DNA of 64,000 bases from Paraclostridium tenue (GCF_039521565.1 NZ_BAAACP010000008.1:79246-143245), one strand, 5' to 3'; counted from the stretch's first letter, positions 14,738 to 24,224 are shown. Program-made: numbers and translations. Notes: a model not told the origin generated them from the sequence alone.

Positions 14738-15493
14738 ATGCTAGAAGTAAAAAATCTTTATTGTGGGTATGATGATACTTTTATCATAAAAAATGTTAAT
14801 TTTAAAGTTGAAAGAGGAAAAAATCTTTGTATAGTAGGACCTAATGGATGTGGTAAAAGTACACTTTTAAAATCTATAGCAAATATCTTAGATTACAAAG
14901 GAAGTATAAAAATAGATAATATGGAAGTTCGCAATTTTTCAAGAAAAGAACTTGCAAAAAAAGTAGGGCTAATGAGCCAAATAACTCAAATTTATTTTCC
15001 CTATACTATATATGAAACTGTTGCACTTGGAAGATATGCTCATTCAAAAGGCATTTTTAATTCTTTAAGTAAAAAAGACAAAGATATTATTTTAGATTCT
15101 ATTGATAAAGTAGGTCTTTTAGATATAAAAGACAAGCATATTAATGAATTAAGTGGAGGACAATTACAAAGAGTATTTTTAGCAAGAACATTTGCTCAAG
15201 ACCCAGATGTAATATTATTAGATGAACCTACAAATCACCTTGATTTAAAATATCAAATAGAATTACTACAACATTTATCAAAGTGGACCAAAGAAAAAAA
15301 CAAAATAGTTATTGGAGTAATTCATGATTTAAATTTAGTTCACTATTTTAGTGACGATGTTTGTTTATTAAATCATGGAGAAATAATTTGTTATGGAAAT
15401 TCTAAAGATGTATTTAATGGAGAGCATTTAAAAAATGTATATAATATAGATATAAAAAAATTTATGCTAGATGTACTTGAAAAATGGAAATAG
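14738..15493 (+). CDS. ABC ATPase of the iron-complex/cobalamin importer
   Basis: 252 residues of the BtuD/FhuC type. It has Walker A GPNGCGKST, Q-loop MSQITQ, signature LSGGQLQRV, Walker B VILLDEPTNHLD and H-loop VIHD. The frame can be extended upstream to 14687, but GGAAAGAAGTG directly precedes the ATG at 14738 and the protein then starts MLEVKNLYCGYD, the family norm. It powers the FecCD permease. The stop lies within the stem of the operon terminator. Confidence 0.9.
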   Translation: MLEVKNLYCGYDDTFIIKNVNFKVERGKNLCIVGPNGCGKSTLLKSIANILDYKGSIKIDNMEVRNFSRKELAKKVGLMSQITQIYFPYTIYETVALGRYAHSKGIFNSLSKKDKDIILDSIDKVGLLDIKDKHINELSGGQLQRVFLARTFAQDPDVILLDEPTNHLDLKYQIELLQHLSKWTKEKNKIVIGVIHDLNLVHYFSDDVCLLNHGEIICYGNSKDVFNGEHLKNVYNIDIKKFMLDVLEKWK

Positions 15494-15519
15494 TTATGCT
15501 TTTGCATAGCTATTTTTTT
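15489..15519 (+). terminator. Terminator of the importer operon
   Basis: 10-bp stem ATAGTTATGC / GCATAGCTAT (one wobble), TTTT loop, then seven T. Confidence 0.93.
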
Positions 15520-15602
15520 GTTGCAACTATATATTTTAAAGGATATTATTTATAGTTAAAGAATATATATAAGCTATATATTTAAAGTTAGGAGAGGATA
15601 AT

Positions 15603-16391
15603 ATGCTTTTAAAGTTAAATAATGAGCATAAAGATATAGTTTTAAATTATGTAGCAAAAGAACCTAGTATAAATTTATTTATAATAGGTGATATTGAACA
15701 ATATGGATTTGATAAAGATTTTCAAGATGTTTGGGGAAAGTTTGACGATGAAAATAAATTAAAAGGTGTTTTATTAAGATTTACAAATAACTTCGTTCCA
15801 TATATAGAGAACTTAAATGAAGATGTATCAGAATTTAAAGAAATCATAAAATCATATAAAGGAAATAAAATTATATCAGGAAAAGATACTATAATAGAGA
15901 AATTCAAAGATGTAATAGATGATTATGAAGAAAAGCCTACTTACTTTTGTGAACTAAGAGATAATAAAAAACTTCTACCATGGGATGATAGTATAAAACT
16001 TGGGAAAGAAGAAGATGCAAAGAGAATATATGATTTATTAATAACAATAGAAGAATTTAATGTAAAAGATAGTGTTGATACTATAAGAGATAGGATACAA
16101 GACAATAGTAAAATAGTTTATTATATAGAAAATGATGATAAAGAAATAATAACTATGGCACAAGTAGTCGCAGAAAATAGTAAATCTGCAATGATAGTAG
16201 GTGTAGCAACTAGAAAAGGATATAGAGAAAAAGGATATATGAGTAAATGTTTATCAAAATTATGTAATGATTTACTAGAAAGAAATAAGTTTTTATGTTT
16301 ATTTTATGATAATCCAAAGGCAGGAAAAGTATACCACAAATTAGGATTTAAAGAGATAGGAATATGGACCATGTTAGTAGAAAAATTATAG
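15603..16391 (+). CDS. GNAT family N-acetyltransferase (two-domain)
   Basis: 262 residues. The N-terminal half is a degenerate GNAT-like lobe. The C-terminal half (about 130-262) carries the acetyl-CoA site (VGVATRKGYREKGYMSKCL, equivalent to R/QxxGxG/A) and the terminal AGKVYHKLGFKEIG. Such tandem GNATs acylate small molecules or peptides; the substrate is unknown. GGAGAGG precedes the ATG. It stands alone, with terminators on both sides. Confidence 0.8.
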   Translation: MLLKLNNEHKDIVLNYVAKEPSINLFIIGDIEQYGFDKDFQDVWGKFDDENKLKGVLLRFTNNFVPYIENLNEDVSEFKEIIKSYKGNKIISGKDTIIEKFKDVIDDYEEKPTYFCELRDNKKLLPWDDSIKLGKEEDAKRIYDLLITIEEFNVKDSVDTIRDRIQDNSKIVYYIENDDKEIITMAQVVAENSKSAMIVGVATRKGYREKGYMSKCLSKLCNDLLERNKFLCLFYDNPKAGKVYHKLGFKEIGIWTMLVEKL

Positions 16392-16456
16392 ATATTTAAA
16401 TTAATTAAGAAAAATATTTGCATATTTTATTTATAATTAAATATATAAGATAAATT

Positions 16457-16487
16457 AAAAAAACTCCATAAAATAATGGAGTTTTTT
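16457..16487. terminator. Bidirectional terminator
   Basis: Arms AAAAAACTCCAT and ATGGAGTTTTTT around a 6-nt loop give T runs on both strands. It serves the acetyltransferase (+) and the small minus-strand ORF ending at 16489. Confidence 0.92.
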
Positions 16488-16488
16488 A

Positions 16489-16602
16489 TTAATTTTTAGC
16501 AAACTCTATTAATTTAAAGCTTCCAGCAGTAACAAATACAAGTCCTATAAGAAGTATAGCTATTAAATTAAAAATATAACTTTTAATTTTTATAATACTC
16601 AT
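16489..16602 (-). CDS. Putative small membrane protein (37 aa)
   Basis: The frame reads MSIIKIKSYIFNLIAILLIG and then LVFVTAGSFKLIEFAKN: a short basic N-terminus, one membrane helix and a basic tail. It ends exactly against a bidirectional terminator and begins next to a perfect 12-bp inverted repeat (16604-16615 with 16637-16648). A TATAAT occurs upstream on this strand, but no clear ribosome-binding site is visible. I do not recognise it. Confidence 0.4.
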   Translation of the reverse strand: MSIIKIKSYIFNLIAILLIGLVFVTAGSFKLIEFAKN

Positions 16603-16686
16603 AATAATGTTATTAAAATATTTATTTATTAATTCTAATAACATTATATAAAAGTAAAAAAGCAATATCTATTACATTAAGTCATT

Positions 16687-16711
16687 AAAAAAAGTGACCT
16701 AAGTCACTTTT
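16687..16711 (-). terminator. Terminator of the MerR gene
   Basis: Minus-strand hairpin AAAAGTGAC / GTCACTTTT followed by seven T, 60 nt past the MerR stop. Confidence 0.9.
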
Positions 16712-16772
16712 AAAGTAATGTAGAAAGTTAAATAAATAATTAAGTTTAATAACTTTTGTAAGGTTATTTTAT

Positions 16773-17585
16773 TTAAAATTTCGCTTTGACAGGAATAACA
16801 ATTTTAGTTATATAATCTTTTGAAGTATAAGATGTTAAACTATCTAAAATACCATATTCAAAAGAAGGTCCAATTATTTCATAATTATTTTTATTAATAT
16901 TGTTTATTAAAATTTCGTAAGTTTTACCTATATTTGAATATTCACCTTTGTGCAAAGCTACAGCATAAAGTCCTTTAGACTTTTCAATAACATTTTCACC
17001 TTTTAATTTTTTATAAAGTGGAAAAAACACAGAATCAGCAGTGGTATATTTTTTAAGCAATAAATTTTCAAGAGAAATTATAGTTCCCAACTGATAATAG
17101 TAAGGGTACTTATTGTTAGTTACAGTTGTTAACAACTTTTTAAAAGCTATATCAGTTTGCAAAAGGTCAAAAGGAGATTCAACTTTTTGTAAAACTAAAT
17201 ATTCTAATTCCATTTCTTCAAAATAAACATCATTTTTATAATTATCTAAACTTTCTATTGTGTCTATTTTATTTTCTAGCCTTTTAATAGTTCTTTGAAT
17301 GTTTTTAACTTGTTCATCTAATTTTATTTTTTGCTGTTTTAAAAGATGTAGTGCTTTATTATCATCTCTTTTAACTAAAAACTCTTTTATTTCTTTTATA
17401 GGTATACCGATTTCTCTTAAAATTAAAATGCTATCTAAAACTTCTAATTGTTCTGAAGTATAATATCTATAACCATTATTTTCATCAACAATATTAGGTT
17501 TAAATAAATCTATATTATCATAATATATTAATGTTTGTTTGCTCATACCATGAAGCTTTGCTAACTCACCTACTGTAAATTTCAT
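16773..17585 (-). CDS. MerR family regulator with GyrI-like effector domain
   Basis: About 270 residues: a MerR winged helix (MKFTVGELAKLHGMSKQTLIYYDNIDLFKP), a long dimerisation coiled coil (about 80-115), and a C-terminal GyrI/BmrR-type ligand domain. Such proteins activate drug-efflux genes after binding cationic or lipophilic compounds. The ATG at 17585 has AGGTG upstream; a GTG three codons earlier is less likely. It is divergent from a MATE pump whose promoter has the distorted 19-bp spacer that MerR proteins act on. Confidence 0.85.
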   Translation of the reverse strand: MKFTVGELAKLHGMSKQTLIYYDNIDLFKPNIVDENNGYRYYTSEQLEVLDSILILREIGIPIKEIKEFLVKRDDNKALHLLKQQKIKLDEQVKNIQRTIKRLENKIDTIESLDNYKNDVYFEEMELEYLVLQKVESPFDLLQTDIAFKKLLTTVTNNKYPYYYQLGTIISLENLLLKKYTTADSVFFPLYKKLKGENVIEKSKGLYAVALHKGEYSNIGKTYEILINNINKNNYEIIGPSFEYGILDSLTSYTSKDYITKIVIPVKAKF

Positions 17586-17619
17586 ATATAACACCTGCCA
17601 TTTTTATTTTAAATTTTTC

Positions 17620-17650
17620 TTGACAATATAGTTACTATATCCTTCACAAT
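17620..17650 (+). promoter_or_regulatory. MerR-type promoter of the first MATE pump
   Basis: TTGACA (17620-17625) and CACAAT (17645-17650) are 19 bp apart. The spacer holds the perfect dyad ATATAGTTACTATAT (17626-17640). The over-long spacer plus internal dyad is the hallmark of MerR-activated promoters. Confidence 0.75.
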
Positions 17651-17699
17651 TATTAATGTCAAGCAATATCAATTATTTAAAAATAATAGAGGTGTAAAA

Positions 17700-19067
17700 A
17701 TGGAAGATGTATTTGCTAAAAAACAAAATTATAGGCAGTTTTTAAGATATGTATTGCCATCAATTATTACAATGATATTTTTATCATTTTATACAACTAT
17801 AGATGGATTTTTTGTATCAAGATATGTAAACTCAGATGCTTTAGCATCAATAAATATTGTTATACCAATAACTTGTGTTGTATTTGGTATAGCAGTAATG
17901 TTAGCTACAGGTTCTGGAGCATTAGTGGGTATAAAACTTGGTGAAAAAGATAAAATTGGAGCTAATCAACTATTTTCATTTATAACAGTTACATTACTTA
18001 TTATAGGTATAGTACTTACTGTTTTTGGTGTAATATTTTTAGAACCTATATTAATGTTTTTAGGAACAACTAAAAAATTATTACCATATGCAAAATCTTA
18101 TGGACTAATAACTGTACTTATGACAATTCCTATGATGTTTAAATTATACTTTGAGTATTACACTCGTGTAGATGGAAGCCCTAAAGTAGCACTTTTAATG
18201 TCTAGTTTAGGATTATTTTTAAATGTAGTTTTCGATTTTTTATTTATAGTAGTATTAAAAATGGGAATAGCAGGAGCTGGACTAGGAACATATATAGCAA
18301 TAACTTTATCAGCACTAGTAGGATTATTTTATTTTAAAGGAAGTAAATCACTTTTAAAATTTACAAAACCAAAAGTAGATTTTAAAGCTTTATTTAATTC
18401 TTGCTATAATGGAAGTTCAGAAATGTTTACAGAACTATCAACAGGTATAACTACATTTTTATTTAATAAAAGTATACTATCATTTAGTGGAGAAAATGGA
18501 ATAGCAGCAATGTCTATTATAATTTATATGTACTATTTCTTTATAGCAGTATACTTTGGAGTAGCAGTTGGAATATCTCCTATGATTAGTTATAACTTTG
18601 GAGCTAAAAATAAGGAAAAAATAAAAGAAAGTTTAAGACATAGTTTTGTAACTATTGGATGGAGTTCTGTGGTTATATTTTTAATTTCAATGTTTTTAGG
18701 AAAAAATATAATAGGATTATTTACAAAGGATTTAGAAGTATATAAAATTGCTGTTTCAGGTATTAAATTATTCTCTTATGGATTTTTAATTATAGGGCTT
18801 AATGTATTTATGTCTGGATACTTTACAGCAATAGGAAATGGGCAGGTATCTGCAATAATATCAGTACTAAGATCACTTATATTCGTAGTAGCTACAATAA
18901 CAATACTTCCAGGATTTATAGGTGTAAATGGAATATGGTTAGCTATACCTATAGCAGAATTACTCACTATATTTTTCTCACTAACTTTTTATTTTAGAAA
19001 AGGAAGAGATATATTGGAAGAAAAAGAAAAAGTTTGTAAACAGAGGCAAACCCCACTAAGAAATTAA
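17700..19067 (+). CDS. MATE family efflux transporter
   Basis: 455 residues, about 12 membrane helices in two homologous halves. The first half opens FLRYVLPSIITMIFLSFYTTIDGFFVSRYV, the family's standard N-terminal helix. The second contains GVAVGISPMISYNFGAKN. It should export cationic compounds in exchange for H+ or Na+. GAGGTG lies before the ATG, and it is driven by the MerR-type promoter upstream. Its last codons overlap, on the opposite strand, a decayed response-regulator gene, so the C-terminal tail QRQTPLRN may be a recent junction. Confidence 0.88.
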   Translation: MEDVFAKKQNYRQFLRYVLPSIITMIFLSFYTTIDGFFVSRYVNSDALASINIVIPITCVVFGIAVMLATGSGALVGIKLGEKDKIGANQLFSFITVTLLIIGIVLTVFGVIFLEPILMFLGTTKKLLPYAKSYGLITVLMTIPMMFKLYFEYYTRVDGSPKVALLMSSLGLFLNVVFDFLFIVVLKMGIAGAGLGTYIAITLSALVGLFYFKGSKSLLKFTKPKVDFKALFNSCYNGSSEMFTELSTGITTFLFNKSILSFSGENGIAAMSIIIYMYYFFIAVYFGVAVGISPMISYNFGAKNKEKIKESLRHSFVTIGWSSVVIFLISMFLGKNIIGLFTKDLEVYKIAVSGIKLFSYGFLIIGLNVFMSGYFTAIGNGQVSAIISVLRSLIFVVATITILPGFIGVNGIWLAIPIAELLTIFFSLTFYFRKGRDILEEKEKVCKQRQTPLRN

Positions 19068-19460
19068 ACATAATAATTTATTATATTTAAATATAATATT
19101 AGTTATATTATTTTTTATAGTACCCTCTGATAAATATAAATTCTCACTTATTTCTTTATTGGTAAGCCCATTAGCTATTAAAGAGATAATATCTATCTCT
19201 TTTTGTGTCAAATTAGATTCTTTGATAACTTTATCTACACATATACTGCTTTCATTAAAAATAATCTTACTTATAACACTTTTATCAAGTACTACATTAC
19301 CATAAAAACTAGATTTTATCCATTCATACAAAACTTCATCTGAACTATCTTTTAATAAATAACCAGAAGCTCCAAATTTCATAGCATTTTTAATATACTC
19401 ATCATCATTAAAAGTAGTAAGAACTAATACACATATAGATTTATTAAATCCTCCTATAAT
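19056..19460 (-). pseudogene. Remnant of a NarL/LuxR-type response regulator
   Basis: The frame is open from 19460, with no usable start at its head. It reads ICVLVLTTFNDDEYIKNAMK, continues FGASGYLLKDSSDE and LTQKEIDIISLIANGLTNKE, and ends soon after SEGTIKNNI. This is the last third of a receiver domain plus a LuxR helix-turn-helix. The first roughly 70 residues, including the phosphorylated Asp, are missing. The C-terminus is also cut after NIIFKYN, compared with the usual longer final helix. No histidine kinase is adjacent. A shorter ATG start at 19382 would give a 108-residue HTH protein, but I see no ribosome-binding site for it. Confidence 0.75.
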
Positions 19461-19614
19461 TTAGGCATTTAAAAATTTATACTACACTTATAATAATTTA
19501 GATTAAGTTTTTATTCAACAAAATTACATACATATAACAATTTCGTTATTTGATTAAATTAACATTTTTGTGTAAAATTTAGATATATAAAAAGGACATC
19601 AAGGAGAACTTAGT

Positions 19615-20985
19615 ATGAGTTTGAGAGAATTTGAATATATAGATGAATCAATAGAAATACTTAAAGAAATAACACCTACCCTTAATATGTTATCAGAAGA
19701 ATTGATAGTTTACTTTGAAAATATACTTAATGAATATGAACAAGAGTATCTAAATGTTAATTCAAGAGTAAAGTCTGAATATAGTTTAAGAGAAAAAATA
19801 ATAAGAAATAAATATTTAAAAAAATATAAAAATCCTAAAGAATTGATACATAATTTATCAGACTTAATAGGTGTTAGATTAGAATGTAGATTTATAGAAG
19901 AAGAAAGAAAGAAATTTAAATTATTAAAAAATTATTTTAATAAAACAGAAGATAATATTTATTATTATAATGAAGAAAATGAAAATATAAGAATAAGACT
20001 TGATAAAGAACAGCCAAGAAAGCAAAAAAATGGATTTGAAATATATAGAATAGATGGATTATTTTTATATAGTGATAAAAAAATTAGTTTTGAAATACAA
20101 ATAAAATCAATGGTAAACATATTTTGGAGCGATATAGAGCATAATGTTATTTACAAAAATAATGCTTATTTAATGATGGATAAATTTTTAAGTGATGTAT
20201 TAGCATCTATAAAAAACAACTTGACAATGATTGATAATCAATTGTTGTCAGTTTCTAAAACTTTTAGTTCAACAACAACTAAAGATAAAGCATCACAGCA
20301 AAAATCCATGGAAAAGTTTTTAGCAAAAATAGCTTATGATACATTTGCTGAAAAGATGGAAGAAAATATAGGTTTTATAATAGACTTTAAAAAACCTTGT
20401 GAAACTATAATAAACTATTCTTTTAATAAAAATAATGAAGGTGTAGATTTTAAAGAAGATACTACCATACAAGGGCTTATAAGAATAAATGAAATTTCTA
20501 AAAAGGATATTGATTTTAATTCAAAAATAAGATTTGGGAAACTTCCAAAATTTGAAGATGAATTTTGCGAAAGACTTGGAAATTTTATAATACCTAAGTT
20601 AAACTGTGAGTTTATATGGAATTTATTTTTTAGAATACTATTTGAAGTAGAGCCACTTAACAATAAAAAAGACTTTGAAAACTTTATTTTATTTATAAAA
20701 GAAAAAGTAGTTTCTATAAAACATAAAGCAAAACTTGAGTTAAAATTTAATACTAACAGTAAACATATATTAAATGACATATATATGAAAGTTGTAGATA
20801 CTTTAATAGAAATTGATTCTATTGAGATTGTATATGAGGAAAATTTAGATAGTATAAAAAATATAACTAAAAAAATAATAAATGATATTTGTAAAAATGT
20901 AGATTCATATAAAGAATATGAATCTAAAAAAGAAAAGTATATGGAACTTATGAGCAAAAAAATAAAAGATGCTATACATGATTAA
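19615..20985 (+). CDS. RelA/SpoT-domain protein with long C-terminal extension
   Basis: 456 residues. Residues about 50-190 form a RelA/SpoT nucleotidyltransferase domain: LSDLIGVRLECRF keeps the catalytic Asp, and FEIQIKSMVNIFWSDIEHN keeps the catalytic Glu and the neighbouring His. The loop carrying the guanine-stacking Tyr (YRSVHY in the first synthetase) is replaced by NGFEIYRIDG, so nucleotide choice may differ. Residues 200-456 are helical and unrecognised. There is no hydrolase, TGS or ACT domain. AAGGAG lies before the ATG, and it is a single-gene unit. It may be an alarmone synthetase or a toxin-like SAS; no antitoxin gene is adjacent. Confidence 0.75.
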   Translation: MSLREFEYIDESIEILKEITPTLNMLSEELIVYFENILNEYEQEYLNVNSRVKSEYSLREKIIRNKYLKKYKNPKELIHNLSDLIGVRLECRFIEEERKKFKLLKNYFNKTEDNIYYYNEENENIRIRLDKEQPRKQKNGFEIYRIDGLFLYSDKKISFEIQIKSMVNIFWSDIEHNVIYKNNAYLMMDKFLSDVLASIKNNLTMIDNQLLSVSKTFSSTTTKDKASQQKSMEKFLAKIAYDTFAEKMEENIGFIIDFKKPCETIINYSFNKNNEGVDFKEDTTIQGLIRINEISKKDIDFNSKIRFGKLPKFEDEFCERLGNFIIPKLNCEFIWNLFFRILFEVEPLNNKKDFENFILFIKEKVVSIKHKAKLELKFNTNSKHILNDIYMKVVDTLIEIDSIEIVYEENLDSIKNITKKIINDICKNVDSYKEYESKKEKYMELMSKKIKDAIHD

Positions 20986-20990
20986 ATCTA

Positions 20991-21028
20991 AAAAAGAGAT
21001 ACATTTTTATAAAAGTATCTCTTTTTTT
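20991..21028. terminator. Terminator between convergent genes
   Basis: Stem AAAAGAGATAC / GTATCTCTTTT with a 12-nt loop and seven T on the plus strand, plus an A/T run suitable for the minus strand. Confidence 0.88.
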
Positions 21029-21047
21029 ATTTGAATTTTAAATTAAA

Positions 21048-21599
21048 TTAAAAGTTTGATGATTTTAATTTAAGATATTCATTTTTATCAATACAATAAA
21101 TTAGATGTTTCATTTTTTTATTATCATATATTTTTATATAACTATCTTGTATTTTCATATTTAATCTATTTGCTACATTACAAGAATTAATATTACTAGG
21201 TCTTATTTGAGCAATAACTTTATTAGCATTAAGGTTAGAAAAAGCATAATCAATACAAGCTTTAATACCTTCAGTTGCATATCCATATCCCCATGAATTT
21301 TTATTTAGTATGTATGCTACACCTATAAATGAATCATCATTTATATATTCAATTAAAGGCCCCATTACACCAATGACTTTATTATCATTTTTATTTAAAG
21401 CTAAAAAGTAACTATATCCTTCATTATCATATCTTTTTAAATTTTCATTTATCCAATTTCTAACTTCTTCATCTGAAAAAGACTTTTCCCAGGCATACAT
21501 AACTTCAATATCTTGAAGTATATTAGCAATTTCTCTATAATCATTTTCTGAAATTTTTCTTAAAATCAACCTATCTGTTTCTATTATTATATCTTTCAT
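21048..21599 (-). CDS. GNAT acetyltransferase, RimJ/RimL type
   Basis: 183 residues opening IIIETDRLILRKISENDYRE, the standard start of RimJ/RimL-like GNATs. It continues with GVAYILNKNSWGYGYATEG (acetyl-CoA site) and SCNVANRLNMKIQ near the C-terminus. GGGGG is upstream on the minus strand. It is likely to acetylate a protein N-terminus or a small amine; the target is unknown. Confidence 0.85.
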   Translation of the reverse strand: MKDIIIETDRLILRKISENDYREIANILQDIEVMYAWEKSFSDEEVRNWINENLKRYDNEGYSYFLALNKNDNKVIGVMGPLIEYINDDSFIGVAYILNKNSWGYGYATEGIKACIDYAFSNLNANKVIAQIRPSNINSCNVANRLNMKIQDSYIKIYDNKKMKHLIYCIDKNEYLKLKSSNF

Positions 21600-21711
21600 A
21601 AATTTATCCCCCTTTTTAGATAAAGTATATCACATGATTATTGAAAAAATTCAAAAAAAAGAATACACTTATATTGGGATAGACAAAAAGAAAATGAGAA
21701 GAGGGGGATTT

Positions 21712-22950
21712 ATGGGAAATCAGGGTAAGGTAAAGCTCAGTAAGAATATTAAATTATTTCTTGCTATAAATCTTATAGCTTCTTTTGCTATGGGAATTTT
21801 TAATATGTTTGTGGGGATATATCTAAAAGAAATAGGATATCAAGAACAATTTGTTGGAAATATACTTTCAATTAACACTTTTTCAATAGCAATAGCATCT
21901 ATACTAAGTGCTTACTTAATAGAAAGAATAGGTAGAAAGAAAAGCTTTTACTTAGGTTTTATATGTATAGCTATTGGATCTAGTTTTATAGTACTTGTTA
22001 ATAATCCAATTTTAATAGTAGTTATGGCAATAATGAATGGATTTGGTATGAGTATGAAATCAACTGCAGAAGGAATGTATATACTTGAAAATACTACAGA
22101 AAAAGAGCGAGTTTCTGTATTTAGTACAAATTTTATAATATCTAATGCTGGTATGATGAGTGCATCATTTTTAGGAGGCGTAATGTCTTCTTACTTAAGC
22201 AATTACTTTACATCAAGTGAAGCTATAAAGTATGTATTTATAATATCTGCAATTTTATCTATAATAGCGTTAGTTCCTATATATTTTATGAAAGAACCAG
22301 AAAACTTAGAGCCTAGAAGTTTAAAAGATTGCTTTAAGGGATATGTATCTATATTCAATAAAAAAGTTGCAAATTTTATGATATATCAATTTTTAATAGG
22401 CATAGGTGCAGGAATAATAGTTCCATTTTTTAGTGTTTATTTAAAATATTCAATGAATATAGAAGATAGTATCGTTGGAACTATACTTTCTATATCTCAG
22501 TTTGGATGTATTATAGGTGGTATTGTTATTCCTTTTATGTCATCAAAATTTGGAAAAGTTAAATCAGTTATTATTTGTCAGTTATTATCTATACCATTTT
22601 TATTATCAATTGCTTTTCCTCAGGGAATAATTATAATAACGATATCATTTTTTATGAGAAATGGACTTATGAATATGGCTATGCCATTAATACAAAACTT
22701 ATCAATGGAAATGGTTTCAGATAAAGAAAGAACTAATATGAGTAGTTTAATATCTTTATCAAGTAATATAAGTAGAGCCATAGGAATAGCTATTGGGGGA
22801 TTTTTAATGGAAAATATATCGTATACTGTTCCATATTATTTTACAGTAGGATTTTATATAATAGCAGTTATATTATTTAGTCATATTTATAAAAGTGAAC
22901 TTAGGTTTAAGAGAAATTCACCTTGCATCAATATTACAGATAATAAATAA
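21712..22950 (+). CDS. MFS transporter
   Basis: 412 residues, 12 predicted membrane helices. The loop after helix 2-3 reads YLIERIGRKKSFYLGF, matching the family's GxxxDRxGRR motif. The frame extends upstream to 21634, but GAGGGGGATTT immediately precedes the ATG at 21712, which gives a normal cytoplasmic N-terminus. The substrate is not evident; a drug or small-solute exporter is likely. A strong terminator follows. Confidence 0.85.
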   Translation: MGNQGKVKLSKNIKLFLAINLIASFAMGIFNMFVGIYLKEIGYQEQFVGNILSINTFSIAIASILSAYLIERIGRKKSFYLGFICIAIGSSFIVLVNNPILIVVMAIMNGFGMSMKSTAEGMYILENTTEKERVSVFSTNFIISNAGMMSASFLGGVMSSYLSNYFTSSEAIKYVFIISAILSIIALVPIYFMKEPENLEPRSLKDCFKGYVSIFNKKVANFMIYQFLIGIGAGIIVPFFSVYLKYSMNIEDSIVGTILSISQFGCIIGGIVIPFMSSKFGKVKSVIICQLLSIPFLLSIAFPQGIIIITISFFMRNGLMNMAMPLIQNLSMEMVSDKERTNMSSLISLSSNISRAIGIAIGGFLMENISYTVPYYFTVGFYIIAVILFSHIYKSELRFKRNSPCINITDNK

Positions 22951-22979
22951 AAACTAGCTTAAAGTAGCTAGTTTTTTTT
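22950..22979 (+). terminator. Terminator of the MFS gene
   Basis: 10-bp stem AAAACTAGCT / AGCTAGTTTT, 6-nt loop, eight T. Confidence 0.93.
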
Positions 22980-23092
22980 GTTTAATAATTAACTTGTAGT
23001 TAATAAATTTGAACAAAAGTTAAATTTTAGTAAATTGTTTATCCTTAAAAGGTAATATATACTAATTATATAGTATCAAAGGGGGAAAGGAC

Positions 23093-24205
23093 ATGGAAAG
23101 CTTAAAAATAGGAGAAGTTATAAAAAAACTTAGAAAAGACAAAGGTATGACACAAGAAGATTTAGCTCAGTATGTAGGTGTATCAACTCCAGCTATATCA
23201 AAATGGGAAAGTGGTACAACTTATCCAGATATAACTATACTACCTATATTAGCTAATTTGTTTGAAGTTACCATAGATAATCTACTAAACTACAAAGCAG
23301 AATTAGAAGATAGTGAAATAATAAAAATAATTAAAGAATGTGAAGCTTATATTATAAACTCAGATATAGATAGATATTTAAATATACATAAAAAATATAT
23401 AAGAAAATATCCTTCAAATTATAAATTACATTATGGACTAGCAGGACTTCATGTTATGGCTTATGCAAAAATAACTGATGAAAATGTACGAGAAAACTTA
23501 GTTGAATATAGTATAAAGATACTAGAAAACTCTGTTAAAAATACTAAAGATATGGAAGTTAAGGAAGCATCTCTAACTTTACTAAGTAGTCAATATTTGT
23601 TAAAAAATCAAGCTGATAAAGCAGAAGAAGCTATAAAAAAGATATATAAACCAACTTGTAATCCCAATATGGTACTACCTATTATATATACTGAACAAGG
23701 CAAAGTAGAAGAAGCAAGAAAATTAATGCAAGAAAATTTGCAAACTGCATTAATAGAAGCTATGGGAGCAGCTATAGCACTTGGAACAAACTATTATAAT
23801 TACAAAGATGGAAAAGAATTAGATTATATTGATTTTGATAAAGCTCAAAAATACTTTGAATTATCTATAGAGATTAAAAAAATATTTGACGATGAACAAA
23901 TGACATACTTAAGCTTCATGAGTTTAGCACATATATACTTAAGACAAGGGGATATAGAAAAAGCTATAAATACTTTAAAGGAAATGATGGTAATTGTTAG
24001 AAAGTACAATTTAAATAAGTTTAAAAGTCCAAATACTAAATGGTGTTTTGATAAATTAGATAAAGTAGAAGATAATACAAATGCTTATGATGCATATGAG
24101 TTTTTAATAATGAGTTTATTAAAAGATTTTGATGAAATAAAAGATAACAAAGATTTTATTAATATAATAAAAGAAATAAAAGAATTAAAATCTAAAAATA
24201 GCTAA
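23093..24205 (+). CDS. XRE-type HTH regulator with TPR-like C-terminal domain
   Basis: 370 residues. The N-terminal lambda-repressor-type HTH (about 7-65) reads IKKLRKDKGMTQEDLAQYVG and then VSTPAISKWESGTTYPD. The remainder is helical with repeated 30-40 residue units resembling TPRs (YLSFMSLAHIYLRQGDIEKA). Such Rgg/PlcR-like layouts can sense peptides or bind partner proteins. GGGGGAAAGG precedes the ATG. The stop is 19 nt before the membrane MutS-like gene, so the two are probably co-transcribed. Confidence 0.83.
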   Translation: MESLKIGEVIKKLRKDKGMTQEDLAQYVGVSTPAISKWESGTTYPDITILPILANLFEVTIDNLLNYKAELEDSEIIKIIKECEAYIINSDIDRYLNIHKKYIRKYPSNYKLHYGLAGLHVMAYAKITDENVRENLVEYSIKILENSVKNTKDMEVKEASLTLLSSQYLLKNQADKAEEAIKKIYKPTCNPNMVLPIIYTEQGKVEEARKLMQENLQTALIEAMGAAIALGTNYYNYKDGKELDYIDFDKAQKYFELSIEIKKIFDDEQMTYLSFMSLAHIYLRQGDIEKAINTLKEMMVIVRKYNLNKFKSPNTKWCFDKLDKVEDNTNAYDAYEFLIMSLLKDFDEIKDNKDFINIIKEIKELKSKNS

Positions 24206-24224
24206 ATAAAAAGGTTGTGAAAAA

